Source of the DNA: Chitinophagaceae bacterium
GTDB taxonomy: Bacteria; Bacteroidota; Bacteroidia; Chitinophagales; Chitinophagaceae
NCBI GenBank assembly: GCA_947447465.1
Contig: CANFKE010000002.1
Span: 62,001 to 126,000, forward strand
DNA length: 64,000 nt
Direction: 5' to 3'
Shown: positions 8,150 through 18,160 of the stretch, in pieces
Position numbering within the stretch: position 1 is the stretch's first letter
Layout: the number at the start of each line of letters is the position of its first letter
Notes under the pieces: generated by a model
What the model was told of the DNA's origin: nothing
Database searches by the model: none
Seen by the model: only the letters and a program-made list of their open reading frames with translations
Program-made: the position numbers and the translations under genes

Positions 8150-10435
8150 ATGAACAAAAAAACTTTATTCTTTTCTCTAACAGCAATGTTGTTGTCGGGC
8201 CTTAGTTACGGACAGAAACACTGTTACACAGATGAGGTGCGCAAAGAAATATTGGCCGCTCATCCTGAAATATTGGTTCGCGAAGCAGATCTTAATAAGC
8301 AGATCAATGAAGCGCTGAAGCATATTGACTATAGTAAGTTAGAAAAAAAGACCACTACAGATCAAACTGGCAATGAAGATTTCTGGTATGAAATTCCTAT
8401 CGTTGTTCATATCGTTCATGATTACGGTGCAGAATACATAACTGATAATAGCATATTTGATGCAGTAAAGCAATGGAATATCGTATATGCAAAACAGAAT
8501 GCAGACACTGCTACTGTAATAGCTCCTTTCAAGAAGTATATTGGAAATGCGCATATCAGATTGCATCTTGCTACGAAAGATCCAATGGGTAATCCAACAC
8601 ATGGTATTACCCGTCACAGATCGTATATGGCTACCAACGGAGGTGATAAGGCTAAGTTAGATGACTGGTCACCATCCTCTTACATGAACATTTGGTTTAT
8701 CAACAAGTTCAGTGGCGCACATACCGGAGCTGCTGCTTATGCATATCAGCCACCAACAGCAGACGCTATACCATATTATGATGGTGTGATTTCATTATAT
8801 GATTATATTGTCAATGACAATACTATCAACCATGAAATCGGACATTGTTTTTACTTAGATCATCCTTGGGGTAACAATAACAGTGCAGGTGCAGGTGCAT
8901 GTTCTGATGGCGGTACTGATAATGTAGATGATACGCCTCCTACATTGGGTCATAATGTTACAGGTTGCACTGCAGCAGCACTTTATGATACAACTTGTGC
9001 TCATAACTATTTTAAGATATATCCTAACGTTGCCGGATTGGATTCATTGGTCAACTATCCTGACACTACCAATTCTGAGAACATTATGGATTATACTTAT
9101 TGTTCAAAGATGTTCACAAGAGGGCAGGTAAATCGTATGCATGCTGCGTTGAACAGCACAGTTGCAGGTAGAAATCACCTTTGGAACGATACCAACTTAT
9201 TGTACACAGGTGCACTTGCCGCAAGACCGGATCTGAAGCCAATTCCTGAGTTCAATTGTACATATTTGGCAGGATCTGCTCCAAGATTGCAAATGTTCAC
9301 TTGTCCCGGAACTTCATTAAGATTTACCAATAAGACATGGAATGATACAGTTTCAAGTCTGGTATGGTCATTCTCTAATGGCGCGTCAACTCCGTCAACT
9401 ACTATCTCAAATCCTTCGTTCTCTAGTTTTGTGAATAATTCATTTACAGATGGTGGATGGGTGAATATTACGATGAAAGCTACGGGTAATAATTCAGGAG
9501 ACACTACTGTAGTTTTTGATAAGTCTGTATTTGTTGCCGATCCTGTTGCAACACCGGCTGCTAATATCGTAGAAGAGTTCAATCCTGCTGAGAATCTTGC
9601 TAAATGGCCAATGTTCAACTATTACAACAATGAATTCAAGTGGGAAGCATCTAATGTCGGATTCTATGATAATCACTCTATCAAGTATAATGGTTATGAC
9701 AGCCGTGTCAACCCAACACTTGGTATTTATCCGCCTACAGGCATGCCAAAAGGAGATTATGACGATTTCTTCAGTGTTCCAGTTGATCTGACATCAATGG
9801 CGTCCGGAAATTGCAATTTGAATTTCTTTACTTCGGGAGCATCACGTAGCAGTAATTCATTGGATATCTCTGATACGATGATCATTTCTTATTCAGTTGA
9901 TAAGGCAAAGACCTGGACTACGCTTAAAGTATTAGCTAAGTCTGACCTTTTGAACAAGGGAGCGATATCTACTCCATACGTGCCAACAACTACTACTGAT
10001 TGGGTGGGCAGAACTATCTCAATTCCAGCAGCTGCACGTCAGAATTATGTAGTCTTCCGTTTCCGTTACTTCCCTGGTGATGATCACAATGGTTATGAGA
10101 TCAGCACAGGTAACAACTTCTACATGGATAGGTTGAGTTTCAGCCCATACGCAGCGGGTGTTAATGATGTAACTATCGGTAATCTTGATGCGATCGTAGT
10201 GCCTAACCCAACAAATGGTAATGCCTATGTAGTGGTTAAGGATGCAGGTAACACTACAGCAGAAGTTACAGTTTCTGATATTGCAGGAAAGGTGATCTAT
10301 AAGGTTATCCAACCAATAGTTGGTAGCGAAACCCGTATCGAGATCCCTCAGTCTTACATTCAGGTTCAGGGTATCTATATGGTACAGACTACAACAGGTG
10401 GTCTTACTAAGACCCAGAAACTTGTTGTTTATTAA
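8150..10435 (+). CDS. Secreted M43-type zinc metalloprotease with T9SS sorting tail (paralogue 3)
   Basis: The signal peptide ends SYG/Q at residues 21-22. The zinc-binding motif is HEIGHCFYLDH from H228, with a Met-turn NIMDYTYC. Then follow a PKD-like domain (VWSFSNGA), a beta-rich module almost identical in layout to that of paralogue 2 (both contain FNYYNNEFKW and GNNFYMDRLSF), and a type A sorting domain (VPNPTNGN ... TQKLVVY). It has its own promoter box and is bounded by terminators, so the three proteases are probably separate transcription units that can be expressed independently. The T9SS machinery itself is not encoded in this window. Confidence 0.9.
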   Translation: MNKKTLFFSLTAMLLSGLSYGQKHCYTDEVRKEILAAHPEILVREADLNKQINEALKHIDYSKLEKKTTTDQTGNEDFWYEIPIVVHIVHDYGAEYITDNSIFDAVKQWNIVYAKQNADTATVIAPFKKYIGNAHIRLHLATKDPMGNPTHGITRHRSYMATNGGDKAKLDDWSPSSYMNIWFINKFSGAHTGAAAYAYQPPTADAIPYYDGVISLYDYIVNDNTINHEIGHCFYLDHPWGNNNSAGAGACSDGGTDNVDDTPPTLGHNVTGCTAAALYDTTCAHNYFKIYPNVAGLDSLVNYPDTTNSENIMDYTYCSKMFTRGQVNRMHAALNSTVAGRNHLWNDTNLLYTGALAARPDLKPIPEFNCTYLAGSAPRLQMFTCPGTSLRFTNKTWNDTVSSLVWSFSNGASTPSTTISNPSFSSFVNNSFTDGGWVNITMKATGNNSGDTTVVFDKSVFVADPVATPAANIVEEFNPAENLAKWPMFNYYNNEFKWEASNVGFYDNHSIKYNGYDSRVNPTLGIYPPTGMPKGDYDDFFSVPVDLTSMASGNCNLNFFTSGASRSSNSLDISDTMIISYSVDKAKTWTTLKVLAKSDLLNKGAISTPYVPTTTTDWVGRTISIPAAARQNYVVFRFRYFPGDDHNGYEISTGNNFYMDRLSFSPYAAGVNDVTIGNLDAIVVPNPTNGNAYVVVKDAGNTTAEVTVSDIAGKVIYKVIQPIVGSETRIEIPQSYIQVQGIYMVQTTTGGLTKTQKLVVY

Positions 10436-10457
10436 TTAGCTTAGTAGCATTCATTCG

Positions 10458-10487
10458 ACGGCCGCCATGCATTTGGCGGCCGTTTTT
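10458..10487 (+). terminator. Intrinsic terminator after protease 3
   Basis: The stem ACGGCCGCCA / TGGCGGCCGT is 10 bp and GC-rich with a 6-nt loop, followed by a T run. Confidence 0.88.
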
Positions 10488-10538
10488 AATTAACAGAACA
10501 TGCAGAAAATTGTAGTGAATAAAATGTTCAATTGCGAT

Positions 10539-10546
10539 TATCTTTG
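10539..10546 (+). promoter_or_regulatory. -7 promoter box of the ftsE-like gene
   Basis: TATCTTTG matches TAnnTTTG and ends 16 nt before the ATG at 10563, giving a leader of about 12 nt. Confidence 0.5.
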
Positions 10547-10562
10547 TTACAAATAGTTTTAA

Positions 10563-11252
10563 ATGAACCCAACTAGTATAGTATCGCTTAGTCAGGCCAA
10601 TATCTACCAGGGGAGCAGTTTAGTGCTCAATAATGTCAATCTGGAAGTTGGCGTGGGTGAGTTCATATATATGATAGGCCGTACAGGTAGTGGTAAATCC
10701 AGCTTACTCAAGACCCTTTATGGTGATATATACCTGAAGGAAGGCAGTGGAGTGGTAGCTGGCTTTAATCTAAAAGATCTTTCGTGGAAGAAAATACCTT
10801 TGTTGAGAAGGAATCTGGGCATCGTTTTTCAGGATTTCAGATTACTCACTGACAGGAATGTATATGACAATCTTGAATTCGTTCTAAAGGCTACAGGTTG
10901 GAAAGATAAAGCCCTGATGAAAGAGAAGATAGAGAACGTACTGACTAAAGTAGGGTTGAAGAATAAGGGAGTAAAGATGCCTTATGAAATGTCGGGTGGG
11001 GAGCAACAAAGAGTAGATATTGCCCGTGCATTGCTCAATAATCCTAAGCTGATATTGGCGGATGAGCCAACGGGAAATCTGGATCCTGATACTACTGATG
11101 AGATCATGCAGCTTCTGTTCAATATCTGCCGCGATTATCAAACTGCATTTATCATGGCCACACACGACTATTCGATCATACAGAAATACCCAGCAAGAGT
11201 TGTACGGATTGAAAATGGTGAGGTAAAAGAAATAAGCGCAGCCGGAGTATAG
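10563..11252 (+). CDS. ftsE: FtsE-type cell-division ABC ATPase
   Basis: This is a single ABC nucleotide-binding domain: Walker A GRTGSGKS at residues 39-46, Q-loop in VFQDFRLL, signature MSGGEQQR at 143-150, Walker B LILADEP near 163-168 and the switch His in ATHD. The sequence around [15 protein letters not shown] is characteristic of FtsE, which with the membrane protein FtsX controls peptidoglycan hydrolases at the septum. No FtsX gene adjoins it; in Bacteroidota the two are often apart, so this does not argue against the call. LolD-type lipoprotein exporters are the nearest alternative. It is monocistronic: own promoter box upstream and a terminator right after it. Confidence 0.82.
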   Translation: MNPTSIVSLSQANIYQGSSLVLNNVNLEVGVGEFIYMIGRTGSGKSSLLKTLYGDIYLKEGSGVVAGFNLKDLSWKKIPLLRRNLGIVFQDFRLLTDRNVYDNLEFVLKATGWKDKALMKEKIENVLTKVGLKNKGVKMPYEMSGGEQQRVDIARALLNNPKLILADEPTGNLDPDTTDEIMQLLFNICRDYQTAFIMATHDYSIIQKYPARVVRIENGEVKEISAAGV

Positions 11253-11270
11253 GTTGTTAGTTAATTAATA

Positions 11271-11306
11271 AAAAGTCCATGTTCATGCAATGACATGGAC
11301 TTTTTT
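11271..11306 (+). terminator. Intrinsic terminator after ftsE
   Basis: AAAAGTCCATGT and ACATGGACTTTT form a 12-bp stem with a 10-nt loop and a T tail. Confidence 0.85.
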
Positions 11307-11467
11307 GTGGGAATCAGGATATTAAATTTAGGGACTGATAAGTGAAATCTATTAATGGATATGCATTTGAACGTTTACCAAGAGAGTAGATACATTTCAT
11401 TATTGTTATAACATGATTCTCGGCAGTTTTTCCTATTTTGGTACTCATATACTTTGCTTTAAAAACC

Positions 11468-12355
11468 ATGAGTAAAAAGATAGCACATCTCAGTTTTTCA
11501 AAATTTGCAGATCTGTATGCAGCTAAGCTGATAGAAGGCGATTTTTTTATTTCAGAGGAGAAGCAAATACTGGATCTGAGTGAATTTCCTTACCGTTCTG
11601 ACGGATATATCATTGGCATTTGCACCCGTGGTACAGCTCAAGTAGAGGTGAACCTTAAGGAGTATGATGCAAAGCCTTATGCGATGATGATGTCAACACC
11701 ATTTCATGTATCGAGGATATATAATCAAAGTGAGGATTTTCTTTGCCGTTTTATAGTGTTCTCTAAAGCATTCATGACGGAGAGTTACAACGATAGTCAC
11801 TTTCTGGATAAGTTCAGCTATTTTAAGAATGATTCGATACCAACTGTAAATGTTGAGCAGAAGGACGCCAAGATGTTGCTCGATCTTTTCTCTATGATAC
11901 AGGAAAAGGTAAGAAGGGAGGAGCATCCTTACAGGGCAGAGATAACCAGAAGTATTGTGGCTACCTTACTTTATGAAGTAGAAGCTATATACAAGTATCA
12001 ATATGCTATCATCAGTAAAAAATTGACCCGTAAGCAGGAGCTCAACACACTTTTTCATAACCTGGTATTCAAACACTACAAAGAGCACAGGAATGTACAG
12101 TTCTATGCAGATGCGCTGTTTGTTTCTCCTAAACATCTTACTGAAACTATCAAAGAGGTCTCTGGTAAAACAGCCGGTGAATGGATCGATGATGCAGTGG
12201 TACTTGAAGCCAAAGTACTACTACGGAATCAGGATATTAGCATTGCGGCTATTGCAGCAGATATTCATTTTCCCGATCAATCTACTTTTGGGAAGTATTT
12301 CAAAAAGCATACTTCGCTTTCCCCGTCTGAATACAGGACAGCATTGAAAAATTAA
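11468..12355 (+). CDS. AraC-family transcriptional regulator
   Basis: I choose the ATG at 11468; a TTG ten codons upstream is also in frame but less likely. The C-terminal about 100 residues form the double helix-turn-helix DNA-binding domain of AraC/XylS regulators: first helix pair around YADALFVSPKHLTETIKEVSG, second around IAADIHFPDQSTFGKYFKKH, ending SPSEYR. The N-terminal 190 residues are a probable cupin-like sensor domain without a recognisable ligand signature. It lies just upstream of, and on the same strand as, the fatty-acid oxidation genes, so it may control them, but this is only context. The gap between them holds a 21-bp palindrome. Confidence 0.85.
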   Translation: MSKKIAHLSFSKFADLYAAKLIEGDFFISEEKQILDLSEFPYRSDGYIIGICTRGTAQVEVNLKEYDAKPYAMMMSTPFHVSRIYNQSEDFLCRFIVFSKAFMTESYNDSHFLDKFSYFKNDSIPTVNVEQKDAKMLLDLFSMIQEKVRREEHPYRAEITRSIVATLLYEVEAIYKYQYAIISKKLTRKQELNTLFHNLVFKHYKEHRNVQFYADALFVSPKHLTETIKEVSGKTAGEWIDDAVVLEAKVLLRNQDISIAAIAADIHFPDQSTFGKYFKKHTSLSPSEYRTALKN

Positions 12356-12386
12356 TATTGATCTTATTTTCGTAGTCAATGTATCG

Positions 12387-12407
12387 CCATATTGATAATC
12401 AATATGG
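12387..12407. repeat. 21-bp perfect palindrome between the AraC gene and fadN
   Basis: CCATATTGAT-A-ATCAATATGG has 10-bp arms around one central base. A T-rich stretch follows (12409-12420), so it may be a weak terminator for the regulator gene, or a dimer operator site controlling the fad genes. The sequence alone does not decide. Confidence 0.55.
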
Positions 12408-12577
12408 TCTTCATTTTTTTAGCGCAGTCGTTTTTAGATTTCCGACTTTTTGACCAATACAACCGAATTTCCGCCCTTTGCTATGGCAGAAAACCTGCCT
12501 ACATTTATGTAGCGTAATACTGGATGGCATGATTATGTCAACAGATCAACTAAAACACAATAAGCACCCATATAGCA

Positions 12578-14953
12578 ATGAATAGAAAAATTAAGAAAGT
12601 AGCAGTACTGGGCTCCGGTGTCATGGGCAGTAGAATAGCATGCCATTTCGCCAATATTGGCGTTGAGGTACTATTGCTGGACATTGTACCTAAAGACGCG
12701 CCTGAAGGCGATAAAAAGGCTCGTAACAAGATAGTAAACGATGCGCTTGATGTTGCGCTGAAGTCTAATCCGTCGCCAATCTACATGAAGTCATTTGCCA
12801 AAAGGATCAATACCGGCAATTTTGATGATAACATGAAAGATATTGCTACTTGTGACTGGATAATAGAAGTGGTCATAGAGCGTTTAGATATAAAGCAGCA
12901 AGTATTTGAAAAAGTAGAAAAATACAGAAAGCCGGGTACATTGATCACCTCCAATACTTCCGGCATACCTATTCATTTGATGGCAGAAGGCCGAAGTGAA
13001 GACTTCAGGAAGCACTTTTGCGGAACACACTTTTTTAATCCGCCACGTTACCTGAGATTATTGGAGATCATACCTACTGCAGATACGTTGAAAGAGGTTA
13101 CCGACTTTCTGATGTTATATGGTGAGCAATTCCTCGGCAAAACAACGGTTCTCGCTAAGGATACACCAGCGTTCATAGGTAACAGGGTAGGTGTTTACAG
13201 TATGATGCATGTTCTGCATCTAGTTGAGGAAATGGGTATGACGATAGAGGAAGTAGATAAGCTTACCGGGCCTGTCATAGGTCGTCCTAAGTCTGCTACT
13301 TTCAGAACCAGTGATGTGGTTGGATTGGATACTCTGGTTTTGGTAGCCAATGGTCTTACGAATAATGTGCCCAATGATGAAGAAAAGGCTACCTTTCAAA
13401 TTCCCGGTTTTATAGCCAAGATGCTAGAAAATAAGTGGTTAGGTAGTAAGACCAATCAGGGATTTTTCAAGAAAGATAAAGTTGATGGGAAGTCGGTATT
13501 TCTGGCACTCGATCTTAAAACACTTGAGTATAAGCCATCACAAAAGGTCAAGTTTGCATCGCTTGAAGCAGCGAAGAATATTGATGATCTGCGGACAAGA
13601 ATTAAAACATTAGTTGCATCGAAAGATAAGGCCGGCGATTTTTATCGCAATACATTTTATGCGCTATTCGCATATGCCAGTAACCGCATACCTGAGATCA
13701 CTGATGATTTCTACAAAATAGATGATGCTGTAAAGGCAGGATTCGGATGGGAATTGGGTGGATTTGAAACATGGGATGCATTGGGTGTTGCCAACACAGT
13801 AAAAGATATGGAAGATGCGGGTAGAAAACCTGCTCAGTGGGTCTATGATATGTTGGCCGCTGGTTTTACCACATTCTATAAAGTTGAGAATGGTAAGAAA
13901 CAGTACTATGATATCGCGTCAAAGACATACAAAGTAATACCCGGTACAGAGTCATTCATATTGCTCGATAATATAAGGGCTACTAATACTGTGTGGAAGA
14001 ATAGCGGAAGTACGATCACTGATCTTGGTGATGGTATCCTGAATCTTGAGTTTCATACCAAAATGAATGCTATAGGCGGAGAAGTATTAGAAGGTATCAA
14101 TAAAGCCATAGAACTGGCAGAGAAAGATCATAAGGGGCTGGTCATTTCTAATGAAGGTGCCAACTTTAGTGCAGGTGCCAATGTTGCTATGATCTTTATG
14201 TTGGCGGTAGAGCAGGAATATGATGAGTTAGATATGGCTGTCAGGATGTTCCAGAATACAATGATGCGTATCAGGTATTCATCTATACCTGTTGTTCTTG
14301 CGCCGCATAACATGGCATTGGGTGGAGGTTGCGAAATGTGTTTGCATTCAGATAAGGTTGTTGCACATTCAGAATTATATATGGGGCTTGTAGAGTTTGG
14401 GGTTGGTCTCATTCCGGGTGGTGGAGGAACTAAGGAATTCGCTTTACGCCTCAGTGATGAATTGCAGGAGGGAGATATAGAGCTTAATAATTTCAGGCAG
14501 CGATTCCTTACTGTTGGTCAGGCAAAGGTGTCAACATCAGCCTATGAAGCCTTCGAACATGGTTATTTGAGAAAGGGCAGAGATATAGTTGTTACCTCCC
14601 GTAACAGAGTTCTATCTGAAGCTAAGGAACAATGCTTAATGATGGCTGATGAAGGTTATACGCCCCCGGTTCGCAGAAAGGATATCAGGGTTCTGGGAAA
14701 ACAGGCGTTGGGTCTTGGATATATTGGAGCTAACAGCATGTACTCAGGAAACTATATCAGCGAACATGATGTAAAGATCTCTCAAAAGCTAGCATACGTA
14801 ATGTCGGGTGGCGACCTTTCACAGCCTTCATTGGTGAGTGAGCAATATTTGCTTGACCTGGAGCGAGAGGCTTTTTTGCAACTATGTGCTGAAAAGAAAA
14901 CTCTGGAAAGATTACAAAGCATTATTACAGGTGGTAAGGTGTTAAGGAACTAA
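12578..14953 (+). CDS. fadN: 3-hydroxyacyl-CoA dehydrogenase / enoyl-CoA hydratase (FadN type)
   Basis: This bifunctional enzyme does the hydration and NAD-dependent oxidation steps of fatty-acid beta-oxidation. The dehydrogenase is N-terminal: Rossmann motif GSGVMG at residues 12-17, the SNTSG catalytic region near 127 and FNPPRY near 150, followed by the C-terminal helical 3HCDH domain. The crotonase domain is C-terminal, with NFSAGANV (oxyanion hole) near 530 and ALGGGCEM near 583. This order is the reverse of E. coli FadB and matches Bacillus FadN, as does the 791-aa length. It is the first gene of fadN-fadA-fadE, 26 bp ahead of fadA. It probably acts on long-chain acyl-CoA in the cytoplasm. 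Confidence 0.93.
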   Translation: MNRKIKKVAVLGSGVMGSRIACHFANIGVEVLLLDIVPKDAPEGDKKARNKIVNDALDVALKSNPSPIYMKSFAKRINTGNFDDNMKDIATCDWIIEVVIERLDIKQQVFEKVEKYRKPGTLITSNTSGIPIHLMAEGRSEDFRKHFCGTHFFNPPRYLRLLEIIPTADTLKEVTDFLMLYGEQFLGKTTVLAKDTPAFIGNRVGVYSMMHVLHLVEEMGMTIEEVDKLTGPVIGRPKSATFRTSDVVGLDTLVLVANGLTNNVPNDEEKATFQIPGFIAKMLENKWLGSKTNQGFFKKDKVDGKSVFLALDLKTLEYKPSQKVKFASLEAAKNIDDLRTRIKTLVASKDKAGDFYRNTFYALFAYASNRIPEITDDFYKIDDAVKAGFGWELGGFETWDALGVANTVKDMEDAGRKPAQWVYDMLAAGFTTFYKVENGKKQYYDIASKTYKVIPGTESFILLDNIRATNTVWKNSGSTITDLGDGILNLEFHTKMNAIGGEVLEGINKAIELAEKDHKGLVISNEGANFSAGANVAMIFMLAVEQEYDELDMAVRMFQNTMMRIRYSSIPVVLAPHNMALGGGCEMCLHSDKVVAHSELYMGLVEFGVGLIPGGGGTKEFALRLSDELQEGDIELNNFRQRFLTVGQAKVSTSAYEAFEHGYLRKGRDIVVTSRNRVLSEAKEQCLMMADEGYTPPVRRKDIRVLGKQALGLGYIGANSMYSGNYISEHDVKISQKLAYVMSGGDLSQPSLVSEQYLLDLEREAFLQLCAEKKTLERLQSIITGGKVLRN

Positions 14954-14979
14954 TTGTCAACAACAAAAAAGCTAATCAA

Positions 14980-16158
14980 ATGAATGCATATATAGTAGCC
15001 GGTTTTCGTAGCGCAGTAGGCAAGGCCGGTCGTGGCGGATTCCGATTTACCAGACCTGACGAACTGGCATCACATGTCATCCGTCATCTCATGGCTTCTG
15101 TGCCGCAGGTAGATAAAGATCTTATTGAGGATGTAATAGTTGGTAATGCAACTCCAGAAGCAGAGCAGGGTCTTAATGTAGGCCGATTGATCTCATTGAT
15201 GTCATTGGATACGGATAAAGTGCCGGGAATGACAGTGAACAGATACTGTGCATCCGGTCTTGAAACCATTGCCATCGCGGCCTCTAAGATCAATAGCGGA
15301 TTGTCTGAATGTATCATAGCAGGTGGGGTAGAAAGTATGAGCTTATTGCCAATGGGTGGCTGGCGTATCGTTCCGGATCTGGATATTGCCAAGACAAACC
15401 CAGATTATTACTGGGGAATGGGGCTTACTGCAGAAGCTGTAGCCAGAGAATATAATGTATCGCGAGAAGATCAGGATCAGTTTTCCCTCAATTCTCACCA
15501 AAAGGCAACTGCTGCTATCGGCTCAGGAAAATTCAAAGATGAGATAGTTCCGGTTACCGTAAAGGAAACCTACATAGCCGAAGATGGTAAGAAAAAGAAT
15601 AGAGAGTTCATTGTTGATACAGATGAAGGGCCAAGAGCTGATACATCTATAGAAGCACTTGCCAAACTTAAGCCTGTGTTTGATGCTAAGGGTGTAGTAA
15701 CTGCCGGAAACTCTTCGCAGACCAGCGATGGCGCCGCATTTGTAATGGTAGTCAGCGAACGATTTATGAAGGAACATAACCTTACCCCTATTGCCCGATT
15801 TGTGAGCTATGGTGTGGCAGGAGTACCTCCCCGCATTATGGGTATTGGTCCAGTATATGCAATTCCAAAAGCATTGAAGTTGGCAGGATTGACAAAGAAT
15901 GATATTGATCTGATAGAATTGAATGAAGCTTTTGCATCACAGTCATTAGCTGTTTGCCGAACACTTAATCTTAACCCAGATATTGTCAATGTAAATGGTG
16001 GTGCTATCGCATTAGGTCATCCTTTGGGTTGTTCCGGCGCTAAACTATCTGTTCAATTGTTCAGCGAGTTGAGACGGCGCAAAGGTAAATATGGTATGGT
16101 CACCATGTGTGTAGGAACAGGACAGGGTGCTGCAGGTATCTTCGAAATGATGAATTAA
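14980..16158 (+). CDS. fadA: Acetyl-CoA C-acyltransferase (3-ketoacyl-CoA thiolase)
   Basis: It performs the thiolytic last step of beta-oxidation, releasing acetyl-CoA. The thiolase catalytic residues are all present: nucleophile C90 in NRYCASGLE, H347 in GGAIALGHPLGCSGAK and the second cysteine C377 in TMCVGTGQG. Length, 392 aa, is typical. It follows fadN by 26 bp and precedes fadE by 72 bp, so the three are very likely co-transcribed. An acetoacetyl-CoA thiolase role cannot be excluded from sequence alone, but the operon context favours degradation. Confidence 0.93.
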   Translation: MNAYIVAGFRSAVGKAGRGGFRFTRPDELASHVIRHLMASVPQVDKDLIEDVIVGNATPEAEQGLNVGRLISLMSLDTDKVPGMTVNRYCASGLETIAIAASKINSGLSECIIAGGVESMSLLPMGGWRIVPDLDIAKTNPDYYWGMGLTAEAVAREYNVSREDQDQFSLNSHQKATAAIGSGKFKDEIVPVTVKETYIAEDGKKKNREFIVDTDEGPRADTSIEALAKLKPVFDAKGVVTAGNSSQTSDGAAFVMVVSERFMKEHNLTPIARFVSYGVAGVPPRIMGIGPVYAIPKALKLAGLTKNDIDLIELNEAFASQSLAVCRTLNLNPDIVNVNGGAIALGHPLGCSGAKLSVQLFSELRRRKGKYGMVTMCVGTGQGAAGIFEMMN

Positions 16159-16230
16159 GAATCATGTCCACCTTCGCCATTAGCTGATATGGGCATAAAA
16201 TAACAATAACCAACAAACACTGATATAATC

Positions 16231-18027
16231 ATGAGCACAGAAAACGTAACTAAGACCACTATAAAAGGTGGAGAATTTCTAATAAAAGAGTCGCATGCAG
16301 CAGAGATATTTATACCTGAAGAGTGGACCGAAGAACAGTTGATGATAGCAGACACGTGCACTACTTTTTTGGCTCAGCATGTTAATCCTAATTTGGTAAG
16401 AATTGATGAACAGGAAGAAGGATTAATGAATGATCTTATGACCAAAGCAGGGGAATTAGGTCTGCTTGGAATTTCTGTTCCTGAAGAGTATGGTGGTTTT
16501 GGTAAGGACTTCAAAACCTCTATGCTGGTAACTGAGCGTTTAGGTGCAGGACATTCATTTTCAGTAGCTTTTGCTGCACATACCGGAATAGGTACTTTAC
16601 CTATTCTATATTATGGCAATGAGGAGCAGAAGGCGAAGTATATTCCTAAGTTAGCCAGTGGCGAATGGAAGGGGGCCTACTGTCTTACTGAACCTAGTGC
16701 GGGTAGTGATGCCAATTCCGGAAAGACCAGAGCTAAACTTACAGAAGATGGAAAGCACTACTTGCTGAACGGGCAGAAGATGTGGATCACTAATGCAGGC
16801 TTTGCAGATGTATTTACTGTATTTGCCAAGATAGATGATGATGAAAACCTAAGTGCATTTATTGTTGAAAAAGGATTTGAAGGACTTACTTTAAATGCAG
16901 AGGAGCATAAGATGGGCATAAAAGGAAGTTCTACACGTCAGGTATTCTTCAATGATTGTAAAGTACCGGTTGAGAATCTGTTATCTGAAAGGCAGAATGG
17001 ATTCAAGATCGCAGTAAATATATTGAATCTGGGGAGAATTAAATTGGGTGGTGGCACTATTGGTGCAAGTAAGGAAGTGATCTCACAGACCGTTAAGTAT
17101 GCTAATGAGCGGGAACAGTTTGGTCGCCCGATATCTAAGTATGGCGCTATCCGTTATAAGATAGCGGAGCAGGCGATTAAAACATTCGCATCTGAGTCAG
17201 CAATATATCGTGCCAGTCAGAGTATGGAAGAGGCTACCGATACTTTGATAGCAGGTGGCATGGATCCGATCAAGGCAAAGCTTAAAGGAACTGAGCAATT
17301 TGCAATAGAGGCCGCGATCATTAAAGTTCATGGCTCGGAAACACTTGATTATGTTGTGGATGAAGGTGTGCAGGTATATGGAGGTATGGGTTATAGTGCA
17401 GAAGCACCTATGGATAGAGCATATCGGGACAGTCGTATCAATCGCATATTTGAAGGTACAAATGAGATCAACAGAATGTTGACGGTCGATATGATGCTGA
17501 AACGGGCTATGAAAGGTGAGTTAGATCTCATGGGGCCGGCCCAACAAGTTGCGAATGAGTTAGTAAGTATTCCTGATTTTGGTGGTGTTGATGATACATT
17601 GTTTGCGAAAGAGAAGAAATATATAGCTAACTTTAAGAAAGCTATTTTGATGGCAGCAGGAGGCGCAGTACAAAAGCTGATGATGAATCTTGCCAAGGAA
17701 CAAGAGGTATTGATGAATCTAGCTGACATGCTTATCGAGTTATATGTCAGCGAATCACTGCAATTGCGTGTGGAAAAGTTGGTCAGCATGAGAGGTGAAG
17801 AAAACTGCAAAGAATACATAGATATCATGCGGGTCTATATCAATGATGCTGCCGAACATATCTTCAAGTCAGGAAAGGAAGCATTAAATGCTTTTGCAGA
17901 AGGAGATGAGAGAAGAATGATGATGATGGGACTCAAAAGATTTACCAAAACAGAAGATCTGAATACAACAGAAGCTCGCAGGAATATAGCAGCCCGGATC
18001 ATTGCTGAGAATAAGTATTGCTATTAA
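16231..18027 (+). CDS. fadE: Acyl-CoA dehydrogenase, long form (FadE type)
   Basis: It is an FAD enzyme that makes the first double bond in beta-oxidation. The 598-aa length is that of the long, VLCAD/Bacillus-FadE-like group with an extra C-terminal helical domain of about 170 residues. The ACAD signatures are GAYCLTEPSAGSDA near residue 149, KMWITNAG near 183 and RINRIFEGTNEI with probable catalytic Glu408. The N-terminal 25 residues include KGGEFLIKES, also seen in Bacillus-type homologues. Gene order fadN-fadA-fadE and all three lengths parallel the Bacillus subtilis fadNAE operon. Electrons would pass to electron transfer flavoprotein, not encoded here. Confidence 0.93.
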   Translation: MSTENVTKTTIKGGEFLIKESHAAEIFIPEEWTEEQLMIADTCTTFLAQHVNPNLVRIDEQEEGLMNDLMTKAGELGLLGISVPEEYGGFGKDFKTSMLVTERLGAGHSFSVAFAAHTGIGTLPILYYGNEEQKAKYIPKLASGEWKGAYCLTEPSAGSDANSGKTRAKLTEDGKHYLLNGQKMWITNAGFADVFTVFAKIDDDENLSAFIVEKGFEGLTLNAEEHKMGIKGSSTRQVFFNDCKVPVENLLSERQNGFKIAVNILNLGRIKLGGGTIGASKEVISQTVKYANEREQFGRPISKYGAIRYKIAEQAIKTFASESAIYRASQSMEEATDTLIAGGMDPIKAKLKGTEQFAIEAAIIKVHGSETLDYVVDEGVQVYGGMGYSAEAPMDRAYRDSRINRIFEGTNEINRMLTVDMMLKRAMKGELDLMGPAQQVANELVSIPDFGGVDDTLFAKEKKYIANFKKAILMAAGGAVQKLMMNLAKEQEVLMNLADMLIELYVSESLQLRVEKLVSMRGEENCKEYIDIMRVYINDAAEHIFKSGKEALNAFAEGDERRMMMMGLKRFTKTEDLNTTEARRNIAARIIAENKYCY

Positions 18028-18160
18028 AATAATTACTCCTGCTTCTACTATCCTGATTTTGCTGTGTCAGCAATTGCACTTAGGGTAATTTCAGCAGCAG
18101 AAAGATATAAGAATAGGATGTTACTTTATTGATCGCTCACCCTTTAACAACAGACCATTT

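Noticed and set aside
12578..14953. Calling this gene fadB
   Set aside because: Domain order (dehydrogenase first, hydratase last) and 791-aa length match FadN, not E. coli FadB.
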